Part shown: positions 11,961-22,385 of the stretch, piece after piece
How the letters are laid out: every line of letters starts with the position of its first letter
Position numbering within the stretch: position 1 is the first letter of the stretch
NCBI GenBank assembly: GCA_028456385.1
Contig: JALNQF010000488.1
Coordinates: 1-26,851, forward strand
Length of the DNA stretch: 26,851 nt
From: Ophiosphaerella korrae
Lineage: Eukaryota; Ascomycota; Dothideomycetes; Pleosporales; Phaeosphaeriaceae
Direction: 5' to 3'
Made by a program: the position numbers and the translations under genes
Notes under the pieces: generated by a model
Told to the model about the DNA's origin: nothing
The model's database searches: none
Seen by the model: the letters and a program-made list of their open reading frames with translations, nothing else

Positions 11961-12099
11961 ATATATCTCTTACTCTCTTATAGCTTAAAGCTACACTAAG
12001 ATAGCTAGTATTACCTAACGCGATCTAACTATAATATTAAGAACTAATACTAACTATACTACTTAGCTAACTTAGCTATAGTTAAGATACGTCGTATAT

Positions 12100-15000
12100 A
12101 AAATCTAAAAACAAATTAACTTAACCTTTACTATAGAGCTTATAAATATACTAGAACTTATTAATCTTTTAGTACTTACTAATTATACTCTAGCTAATAA
12201 TATTAAGGAACTAACGCGTTAGTCTAAACTTTTAGTAGTAGGTTTTAAAGCTTTTAAGGAAGATCTTAAGTACTATAAAACTTTCTTCGAATATTACTAA
12301 ATTAATTAATATATATATAACAAGGAATAAACAAGCCTATAGTATATTATAGTATTTATCTAATTGTTAGTTTCTTTATATCTACTACGTATATACTACC
12401 TACTAAATTAGTTAATAAGATAATAGCTTACTAACCTAAAACAAATAGTTAGGATTAATAAGTAGATAGAACAAGAGCGTACTTATAAGCAATATATTAG
12501 TTTGCTTAAACTAATAAGGAATACTTTAAATTAGAATACCTAAATAGCTAAGTATAACTAAGCTACTATAGATACTAAAACTTATTAAGTTATAGAAGTC
12601 TTAAATCTTAAAGTAGTAACTAAAGATTTCTTTTTAGCTATAAATAAGGCTACGCCTATATAGTTAATTAATTTTTAGGACTATAGTTACTTTAATAAGT
12701 ATATAACCTAGAAAGAAATAATAAAATACTTCTAAGAGTATATAATAATAGTGTATCTTCTAAAAGAGAAGAAAGCTACTTTTATAGTAAATAGTACTTT
12801 ATTATACTTTACTAATAGTAGTAAATCTACTTAAAGTAAGACTAGAGACGCCTCTCTTATAGAAAGCGTATATTACCTAGAGAAACCTTAAAGACTAGAG
12901 TATAATACTAGTTAACCTACTTAAAAAGAGTTAGGTTTAAAAAGAAAAGCTTATAAACGTAGTAACTATACTTATAAAAGAAGTCTAGAGAGACTTCTAC
13001 TATAAAGAGATTATTATACTCTACTTATAGTAAATACGATTCTCTAAAAGAATACTATTATATCTATCTAGATAAAGTACTAGGGGATTAGTAGCTAAAT
13101 AAGATTCTATAAGGGCTCGTTAATTATAAACGTAAGGATAATACTACGTTATAAGAGCTAATTAGGAGGTAGTCTAAATCCTAAATAAAGAAATTACTAA
13201 CTCTAGGTTTTATAAAAGAAGATAATTAACTAGAAGGCTAGTAAATATTAGAGATTAAAAGTATCTTTACTATAATAAGCCTTAATAGCTATCTACTCTA
13301 AAACTCCTTTATTTTAGACTTTAGCTTAACTTACTATATTATAAACAATCCTACTTAGGTATCTAACTACTACTTACCTATACTAAATAATTATATATAG
13401 GCAGGTAAGTCTAAAATATAAGTAAAAGGATATAGATTAATTATAATTACACTAATAAATAAATTAGGAGATAGAAAGCTAACTCTATATAATATAGCTA
13501 TATACCTAGATATTTTATATAACTTAGTCTCCTTCTAAATACTTTAGTAAAAAGGAATATAGTAGAATACTTAATTTAAACTAATAACTCTAAACAAGCC
13601 TAATAGACAAATAATTAGAGAGCTTACTAAAATTTATAGTTAATAAGTACTCGAGTATTATCTACTATATAATCTATAGTACTAAGTAGTATACTATACC
13701 TATAAGCCTAAAACTATAAAAGAACTAGTACTACTATAGTATAAAAGACTTAGCTATCCTAGTCTAGCTATAATTAAATATCTTATCTAGTAAGCTTAAG
13801 GAGTATATATAAAAGAAGTATTTATAGTTTAGTATAATATATATAGTAAAGCTAAGATAAAGTAGTAAGTTAGCTAGATACTAAGAATTAGTTATAAAGG
13901 ACTAAGAAAAAGACTCTCTATTAACTTCTATTTATATAAAGTATAAAGCGTTATAAAATAGAAAAGCTAGATACTTATTATAGATAAGTATTTAAAGTTA
14001 TAATAGGACTTCTACTTTGCTAATAACTAGCTAGCTAAATTAATTATTAAGGCGCTATTAAACCTAATCCTCTTCTTAAAGAATTAGTATAGTATCTTAG
14101 TTAAAGTAATTAAAGCTAATAACAAGATTACAATAGTAAAAGTAGAGGTTTAGCGCTAGTTAAACTCGTAAGGTATTACTATTAAACCTTTAGCTCTAGA
14201 TACTTAAGCCTAAAATAGAGGAGCTAAGCGCGCTAGAAGAATTAACAAAGAAAAATTACGTACTATATAACTTAACGTAAATATACTATAAGAACTTTAG
14301 CCTAAAATTATATAGGCTAGAGTCTACCTATATAATTAAATACTAAGTTACTTAAATAACTAGAAGATACTATATAAAGTATTCTTTACAAATATAGCTA
14401 AGAACTAAGGAATTATAGCGTTACTAAGAAAGCGAAGCTAAGCTTACTTAAAAGTATATAGTTATAAGGCCTTTATAATAACTAATAATATATATTATAG
14501 TAAATTTAAGCTATAATAACTTAATCTAAAAGCTTAGATTAGATACCTTATAGGATACTAGTTATTAAATATCTACTAGATCTAGGTACTATCTATAGCT
14601 AAAGTAATAAGTATACAAGATATAATCTTTAATAAGTAAATAACTTTTAATAGTAAAATAGAGGATCTAATAGATAACCTAATATATTAAATACTTAACG
14701 AAATTATAATATATATTAGAATAATTAAACTTCTAGTATTATTATATAAGCTAGAAATAGAGTCTTTCTATAAAGATAATACTAAATTAGATATATCTAT
14801 AAATAATAATAAAATAGATCTACCTAGCTACTACTATAGAAGGAAGATTATAGACTACTATCTAACTCCTCTACTATCTCTACTTCTAGTAGCACTACTA
14901 GCTAGTTTAATAACTAGAGATTAACTAGAGCTAATAGAATATAATAACTATAGCTTATCTAAAACTATACTATAGGTAGTAGCTTTTATAGCTAGTACCT

Positions 15001-16750
15001 AGGTAAGTAATATTAGAAAATATTAAGGAGAGCTTATAGATAAAGCTAAGATAAAAAAGATACTTGTAAAAGGATTAAAGCTTTACTACAATTAACTCCT
15101 ATTATTACCCTTATACTAAATAAACCTAGATAGCTATCTAATAGGTAAACTATTTAAAGAAGCTAAGCGAGTCTACCTAACTAGTTACTACTAGATAAAA
15201 TTATAGACTAAAGTACTAGCTAAACCTATCTAATACTCTAGTTAGTAAATACTAGACTATATATAGGTATATATATACAAGCTTAATAAATATTATTACT
15301 TTATTAGATATAAAGCTTAACTTGTTATATAAAGAGACTAGTAACAAAACCTTATTGTATAAGAGACTTACGCTATAATATTAGCTAGCTAATCTTTTTA
15401 GATACTTATAGCTATTACAATAAAATATAATCTTAAACTAAAATAGTATAACGTAACTAATACCTTTATTTATATAGTAATAGACTAAGAAATCTATATA
15501 AGAATACTAAAGAGATACTAAAAGAAAGGTATAATCCTCTAAGTCTAAAAAGCCCTATATAGCCTCTAGATATTACTCCTCTTATAGTAAAGAAAATTTA
15601 TAGCTATACTTAAAGCTAGAGGCTTTTAAATAGTACTATACAAACTATACTATATAGTTCAAAATAGAATTATTATCTTTTACTACGTAGATAATATTGT
15701 TATTATATATAATAAGTAAAAGACTAAGAAAGTATAGTAAGTAACTAATCTTCTAAAAGAGAAGTATAGTATTACTAGAAGATTAGATCTCTAATAGTTT
15801 CTTAGTATTAAAGTAATTTAAGATAGAGAGTAATATATAATTTAACTACTATAGGTAGTATAAATTAATAAAATAAGTTAGCTTGTAGAAAAGCTATACG
15901 TCTATTATAATATACTTATAGCTACTACTAAACTTAAGGCCTATAATAGTTAGGTAATACTATCTAAGATTAATAAATACTAACGTAAAATTAGTTTACT
16001 TCTATTTACTACTATAACTACTTAGCTAGATATAGGTTTTACTATATTATAACTAGCTTAATTTCTTATAAACCTAAGTACTACTTACTTTAAAGCTACT
16101 AACTAAGTACTTATATACCTCTTTTATATAAGATAGAAAGTACTCTAGCTAAGTAGAGGTAACTTATTATAAGTTATTAGTAATACTTTATTTACTAACA
16201 ATACTTTAGACTAAAAAAGCTTATAAGGCTATATAATTAAACTTTTTAATAGGCTTATTTTATAGAGAGTAAATAAGTAAGATATAGTTACTACTTCTAC
16301 AACTAAAGCTAAATTACTAACCCTATTATAAGTAGTAAAAGAAGTAATCTTTATATTAAAACTTCTTAATAAACTATATATTAAGCTCTATATAAACTAT
16401 ATAAACTATATTACTATATAGTATAATAATACTTAAACAATCTAGTATATTATTAAAGAACTAGCTAAGCTATAAACTAAGCTTTAACACGTTAATATCT
16501 ATAATTATTAGCTAAGATAAGAGGTCTCTACTAGCTAAATTAAAGTAGAATATACTCTATTAATAGAGATAATAGTAGATAGCTTTATAAAAATTTTACT
16601 AGTAAATAAATAGGAAAGCTTCTTAAATTAGCTTAGACTAGTTAAAGTAATACAATATTAAATAATATATAAAGCACCTTTTAATAAAATTTAAGACTAC
16701 TTTAAAAATCTTATACTTATCTTATAAATATCTAGTTTACTAATAAGTTA
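12100..16750 (+). pseudogene. Copia Gag-Pol polyprotein, RIP-inactivated (element B)
   Basis: Pol motifs share one plus-strand frame: protease ILDFS at 13,311-13,325, from DSG; integrase zinc motif *YKRLSY at 13,737-13,757; integrase C-terminal region at about 14,550-14,640, ending SIQDIIFNK; reverse transcriptase YYVDNIVIIY at 15,681-15,710, with YVDN at 15,684-15,695; FLSIKVI near 15,800; RNase H VTTSTTKAK at 16,287-16,313. Gag (KAFKEDLKYYKTFF near 12,247) is in a different frame, so a net frame change lies between about 12,670 and 13,308; element A has none there. Many TAA/TAG stops and the altered YVDD make it inactive. Confidence 0.9.
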
Positions 16751-16766
16751 CTAACCTAAAGGAGTA

Positions 16767-17370
16767 TATTAGATAAGTTATATAATTAGATATACAATAC
16801 GCGATTAGATATACAATTATATACGTAATTAGATACTTAATAGTATATACGCGGAGAAGCGTAATAGATTCTAGGTATACCTAGAATCTATTAATTAGCT
16901 CGCTTAAGCTAGTGTAGTAATCTAATTAGCTTAGTATATAAGCGTAACAATTGCTAAGCTACTACTCTTACTATAGCTAAAGAGACTATAGCCTTAACTT
17001 TTATAAATAAAAGAATTAAACAAAAAATCTTATATATAAAGAGAGAGACTATATTAATATAACTAATATAATAAAGAAACTAGTACCTTAATAGAAAGAG
17101 TATTAAGGATCTAGCTTACTACTATCTAGAGAGACCTAGCTAAGACTACTATATTATAGATATATAGATAGAGTACAAAGCTAGAGATAAATAGATAAAA
17201 TAATAAACTTTTCTCTTACTTAGTTTATACCTAGTACTTTCGAGTTATAAGTAACTAGCTAAAAAAAGGCTTTTCTAAAAGCTCTAGTAGCCTTCTCTAG
17301 TAAGGCCTTTATATAGCTATTATAAAAAAGCCTTTTTATTAAACTACTATAACTTCCTATAAATCTAATA
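16767..17370 (+). repeat. Element B 3' LTR
   Basis: 604 bp starting TATTAGATAAG and ending AAATCTAATA. Holds a perfect 32-bp palindrome at 16,862-16,893. From 16,949 onward it aligns almost without gaps to 26,502-26,851, the unmutated LTR. Between its start and 16,949 it is 122 bp longer than that copy. Confidence 0.92.
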
Positions 17371-18788
17371 AAAGTATAAAATAAGAGTTAGAGCTTAGTA
17401 AACTTAGCTAGTAATTTCTTAAGTTTATCTTAAAATATAAATACTATTCTTAGTAGTAAGTCTTTATTAATTATAGCGTTTAGTAGTAGGTTATCTTTTA
17501 GCTTTTTTAGGTTTTTAAGCTTAGGTATAGGCTAAGGTAATAATACTTAGCTAATATTTAGTTAAGCGTTATTATTTAAGTTATTTAATATAGTCTAGTT
17601 ATTAAAAAAGACCTTAGTAACTAGTTTATACCTTAGGAGGCTACTTTAGTTAAAAGGAGTAGAGTTTATATCTAGGTTAAATTTTTCTATAATAAGTTAG
17701 TTAAGAGTAGCTAAGTCTATTATAGAGCTATTAGCTAAGAAAGTACTTAGTACTTATTAGAGAATTATATTAGGTTAGAAATTAAGTTTACTAAGTAGTC
17801 TTAGCTTAATAAAAGATTTAGAGTTTATTACTTATTTTCTTCTATCTTTCTATAAAGGAGTCTTAAGATATTATTAAAAGTTACTTAGTACTTTTTTTGT
17901 TAGAGTAGTTAGTACTATAAGTTTTTAGGTCTATTTTTCTAGGGACTTAGTTTTAGCGCGTATTTTATAGATTTTTTATAGTATAGTAGCTCTAGATTAT
18001 TCTTTTAGTTCTTTACTAGATTTATAGTCTACTATTTATAACGTATCTTTATCTTACTAGTATACTTAGTATAAGTAATAAAGAGGTTATAAGCTAGTAT
18101 TATTTTAGCTTAAGAAGCTAGCTTTTAAGAAGATAAATTTTTTTTATATAACTAAGTTATAGTAGTTATATACTATCTTAGTACGTTTAGCTATTAGTTT
18201 ATAGAGATTTAGATCTTTAGTACTAGCTAGTAAAGGTTTTAGTAAAGTCTAGGGCGCTTTATTACTTAGTTCTTATAAATTAAGTACTAGTAATTTATAT
18301 AAGTTTAGGGGTCTTTTCCTTTTCTAGTACTACTACTTAGGTTTAATACTTAGTATAAGCACGCTCTTACTTAAGTATATATAGTAAGTATAAGCTAAAG
18401 CTTTATAACTTATAAAGTAGTTAAACTACTCTTCTTTAGTATATATTTCTTTCTAGAACGTTAGCACTAGTACTAGTAAAAAGAGAGCGCTAAAAACTTT
18501 AACTAGAACTATAATATAGTAAACTTAAGGGGCTACTTAGCGCGCTATAGCTAAGGTAAGATCTAATTCCTAGTAGTATAGTTCTTTTTAGCTAGCTAGG
18601 CTTAATTAAGAGTTAGCTATAATTAGCTATCTTGTAGTAACTTTAGTATAAGTAAAAAGGCTACTAGTATAGTTCTAAGTTATAGAAAAGCTTATAAAAG
18701 TAAAATATTTATAGAGATCTACTATTATATAAAGTAGTTTTAATAATTAACTAAAAAAAAAAATAGTAGATAAAGCTATCTAAGTAAG
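17371..18788. other. RIPed DNA, no recognisable gene
   Basis: AT-rich RIPed sequence to the right of element B. Long minus-strand stretches avoid stops other than TAA/TAG, for example around 18,040-18,260, so a decayed transposon gene may be present. No motif was clear enough to name it. Confidence 0.4.
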
Positions 18789-18810
18789 TACTAGGTATAT
18801 ATACCTAGTA
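18789..18810. repeat. 22-bp perfect palindrome
   Basis: A self-complementary 22-mer centred on GGTATATATACC. It shares CTAGGTA/TACCTAG-type ends with the stem in the inverted repeat at 1,350-1,385. Confidence 0.75.
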
Positions 18811-18858
18811 GCTTACTAAGTACTAACTAAATATAGAAAGGTAGTTAAATATTAGTAA

Positions 18859-18894
18859 ATTATAAACTTACTAACATGTTAGTAAGTTTATAAT
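18859..18894. repeat. 36-bp perfect palindrome
   Basis: Both halves match for 18 bases around the centre ACATGT at 18,874-18,879. The right half runs straight into the 17-bp tandem array. This is one of very few places in the RIP block that keeps both a CA and a TG, in a self-complementary ACATGT. Confidence 0.85.
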
Positions 18895-18955
18895 ATTAGT
18901 AAGTTTATAATATTAGTAAGTTTATAATATTAGTAAGTTGTAAACTTACTAATAT
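18881..18955. repeat. 17-bp tandem array with inverted ends
   Basis: Three perfect copies of AGTAAGTTTATAATATT (18,881-18,931) and a fourth partial one, which then folds back as TTAGTAAGTT...AACTTACTAA (to about 18,954). The motif TTAGTAAGTTTA also occurs at about 1,428 and, inverted, near 19,100, linking this array to the inverted repeat pair. It may be the end of a mobile element. Confidence 0.8.
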
Positions 18956-19084
18956 TAGTATAAAAATAAGAAATATAAAAGATAACTTTTTTATAATACT
19001 ACTTAAAAATACTTATAAATTATTTATTATAATTACTACTACTACTTTGTCTTTAAATTTTAATATAATAGAAAATCTATAGCT

Positions 19085-19300
19085 ATTACTTATAAGAGAG
19101 TAGTAAGTAAACTTACTAATATACTTAGCTATAAGATTTACTAGCTACTAAGTAACTACTCTACTTACTAAGTAGTTACCTAGTATATATGCTTTAATAA
19201 CTCTCTCTTAGTTAGCTTTCTATCTACTATTTACTTTCTTTTTAATTAACTAGTTACTATACTTCTTAGAGCTATTTTACGTAAAGTCTACTTTATATAA
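19085..19300 (-). repeat. Inverted repeat, right arm (partner 1,233-1,440)
   Basis: Reverse complement matches 1,233-1,440 with point differences that are mostly transitions and a few short indels. The similarity ends at about 19,300 (TTTACGTAAAGTCTAC) and about 19,085. Both Copia elements lie between the two arms. Confidence 0.7.
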
Positions 19301-21150
19301 TAGTAGATTATAGTAAAATTTACTTCTTTAAGCTTCTTTACTACTTAAGTCTTTACTAGTAGTTTATACTTATACTAAGATATTATTAAATAGCTATATA
19401 AGAAGCTAACTCTTAATTAAGTATTAGCTATTAATTATAAAACTAGTTTAGCTAAGAATTAGATCTTACTCTCTATATAATTTATAGTAAGTAGCTCTTT
19501 AGGTTTACTATTTATTAGTTTTAGTTAAGGTTTATTGTATAATTTTACTAGTTCTAGTACTAATAGTTTTTAATAGAAAGTAACTATAGAATATACTAAG
19601 TATATTATAGAAGCTAGACTATAAAATTCTTTTCTCTATATAAGTTTAAGTATAAACTTACTATACTATAAAGATAGTATACTACTAAGCTAATTCTATA
19701 AAAAGGGGCTAATAGCTAGTTAAGCTATTATAGTAGTATACAATATATATACTAGTTATTATTACTTAAAGTTTTTTAAACTTACTTAGGGTTATACTAA
19801 GTTATATATAGTAGAATATACTAGCTAATAGAGCTAGTATATACTAGTTACTTAGCTTAGTAGAGCTTGTTAATAGCGCTAAGTATACCCTAATAGCTTA
19901 CTACCCTAGACCCCTTATATATACTAAGTAGTTATTACTTAGGTACTAGTACTTTAGATATCTATCTTTTTAATATAAAGTCTATAATACGCGCTCTAAA
20001 TCTAAGTTTTTAGTTAAGTAAACCTAAGAAACTAAGCTACTTTTTACTCTAAAAACTACTTAGAAAAAGTTTCTTATATATAAAAAAATATAACTTTTAT
20101 ATCTAACTTAAAATAAGTTATATTACTACTTATTATTATAAAGATCGTAGAGTATAATATAAACTTTAATAGATACTTAGCTAAGTCTATAGATTTAATT
20201 ATAAGTAAGCTACTAAATTATAGAGTAGTATCTTTTATATTAGTAAAGATTAGTAGATACTATTATATACTTATCTTTACTATAGATTAATATATAACTT
20301 ACTTTATATCTACTTTATTATTATCTTACTTAAGGATATAAAGTTTTTATATAATATTAGTATATAACTAGTATAAGCTATTTTTACTATTAATATTAAT
20401 CTAGAAAACTAAATAGTTTTTATTATTCTACTTTATTCTATATACTATTATAAGTATAAGTTATAACTTACCTATTCTATAAAGCCTAACTATTACTAGT
20501 AGAGTAATAATTTAGTTACTACTAAAGAGTTTTATCTTTAATTTAATAAGCTATAATTTATAGCTTATAAAATACTTATTTTCTAAGAATAGAATAAGTA
20601 CAGGTATATTACTAATTATTTCTACTTTAGCCTTTATTCTTTTCTATATTCTCTTTTATCTTTTACTTTGTATAGTATAAATAGAAATATTAAGAATTCT
20701 TAGTAGGTAGTATATAATATCTTCCTCTTTAGTTATTTTATAATTCTTAGCCTATTATTTCTATTTAGATATATTAAACTAGTCTAAAGAATAGTTATAA
20801 AGTACTATAAGTAAGATACTAGTAATATTATAAAGTAGCTAATTAAATAATACTTTATTATCTATATAATACCTTTTATATAAGAAGAACTTAATAGACT
20901 TTAGTATAATTAACTTCTAAAGTAAAGTTAATCTTAAAGTTGTAGAACGTATAGTATTATAAGATAAACAAGGAGTACTTTAACTTTTAGCAACTATAAA
21001 ACCTATACGTACAACAAATATTACTATAGGTCTATAAAAATAATCTATTGTAACTAATTCTAAATATCTATTATTAACTCTTCCCTAAAAATTACGTTTC
21101 TATCGTTATTTCTAAGCCTAGTTTATATAGCACCCTCTTTTGTAGCGTAA
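19301..21150. other. RIPed DNA, no recognisable gene
   Basis: AT-rich sequence with no domain, LTR or clear repeat that I can name. CA and TG become more frequent from about 20,940 on, so RIP intensity fades toward the normal DNA on the right. Confidence 0.5.
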
Positions 21151-22385
21151 AAGACTTCCCTCCCTATAGCGCTAACGTTAAGCTTTTATTACTCTGAATT
21201 TTCGTAGAATACCCTTGTCTAAGCCTAGAATCTCCCTCTAATGCTTAGAAGTTATTATTAGCCTTGTGCGCGCTATCGCGGGCAAATTCATACAGGGTCG
21301 CTACGTCGAGAGGTACCTCTAGCGGAAGCGAATTCCTAATCCTAGCTAATGCGAGATAACCCCTCTCGTCCTATCTTAGACATCTGTAGATATTTTACTA
21401 TAAGATATACGGCTGTGCGGATTGCATAAGCGCTCAGAATATAATTAAGTCCGGCTCGTGATTAGGAGCACTGCCAAACCTGCACGGCCACGCGCCTGTC
21501 AGTCCAGCCAACGCGTTTCCAGCGCCGAAACCAGCTTCGACACAGCCATCCTACTCATCCTGCCTACTTCGAGATGCGGTCTAACGCATAGCGATACCTA
21601 CTTTGATAACGTAGAACATACCATCAGGTTGCCCCCAAGCGCCCAAATCCGCCGTTGCCCCCTCCGCTAACCGAAGGAAAGACCTGCTCAAGCCACCACG
21701 TCCTCATGCTTCTCGAGCCCACCACCGCCGACTCCTAGACTAAGCAGCAGCTAATATCTAGTCTCGGCTTGGTGAAGGGAGCACAATGAAGTAGGAGGGA
21801 TATAAGGTAGATAGAGTGCAGTGGCCCTAGAAATTGAAGCCTGCGCTTTGGCAAGTAGGTTAGGCGTCACTAGCGCAACGCTGTTGTTACAAGCGCATAC
21901 GAAGGTAGAAAGGCTTAGTATGTTTTAGTAATACAGCTGTCGCACATGCGCACTGCAATCTCTAGGACCGTAGAGACATGCTTTAGCTTGACCTCTAAGG
22001 GTTATGAGGAGTTTGGATCGTTTATGTTCGTGAGCGAGGAGTACTAGCAGCCGTGATAGTAGCTAGGCTTAGTAGGGCCCTCCGCCCTTCCTAACGCTAT
22101 CTATTCCAGACGATCATGGCAAGGTTCTAGCCGGAGCGGGTCGGCCGTCCTCCCTACTAGCGTGATTGAGGTGTTCATCTGCCTGATGACGTTTAAGTGG
22201 CAAATCTTTAACATATGGCTCTACTATATAAGTAGCCATCTCGCCACTTAGCTAGAAGATTCTCGAAGCTTCGCTGTAGCAAACTAGCACACTATATATT
22301 TAACTTGATCCCTGGCCCCCTCTATGAAATAGAGATAATAAAAATATAAGATAGTAGATTATCCTTACATAAACGCCCCGAGGCC
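21151..22385. other. Transition to normal-composition intergenic DNA
   Basis: Composition changes to balanced here, with normal CA and TG. No convincing gene: open frames are short, such as a 70-codon plus-strand frame at 21,458-21,670 with no recognisable domain. A hairpin lies at 22,194-22,250. The AT-rich stretch at about 22,325-22,365 lies just past the NLR stop on the minus strand and is a plausible 3' end or polyadenylation region, but I see no diagnostic signal. Confidence 0.5.
22194..22250. repeat. Nested hairpin downstream of the NLR
   Basis: Outer arms TAAGTGGC/GCCACTTA (22,194-22,201 and 22,243-22,250) enclose inner arms ATGGCTCTACT/AGTAGCCAT (22,215-22,225 and 22,231-22,239) around a small AT loop. 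It could be a remnant of a small inverted-repeat element or just a structured 3' region of the minus-strand transcript. Confidence 0.55.

Larger units (their letters stand above)
11068..17370 (+). mobile_element. Ty1/Copia LTR retrotransposon, element B (RIPed)
   Basis: A complete element of 6,303 bp on the plus strand, with LTRs at 11,068-11,652 (585 bp) and 16,767-17,370 (604 bp). The LTRs differ in length because of a variable array near their starts (GATTAGATACG-like units). Ends are TATTA...CTAATA, and AAAGGAG at 16,758-16,764 is the polypurine tract. The internal start (ATTAAGAGTCTTACTACC) is the same as in element A. Flanking five-mers AGAGA and AAAGT do not match. It lies head to head with element A, making an inverted pair with a 1.7-kb spacer. 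Confidence 0.92.
1..21150. other. RIP-mutated AT-rich transposon block
   Basis: The whole stretch is AT-rich, with TA, CTA and TAG everywhere and CpA and TpG almost missing, while CpG is still found (for example in ACG and GCG). Loss of CpA/TpG with partial retention of CpG is what RIP of repeated DNA produces in ascomycetes, and is the opposite of ordinary CpG-methylation decay. Because CAA, CAG and TGG become stops and ATG becomes ATA, no frame remains open, so the absence of genes here is a result of mutation. Composition recovers gradually from about 20,950 and is normal by about 21,300. Identifiable contents are listed separately. Confidence 0.93.

Noticed and set aside
21458..21670. 70-codon plus-strand frame
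   Set aside because: No domain, signal or family resemblance, and such lengths arise by chance in normal-composition DNA.
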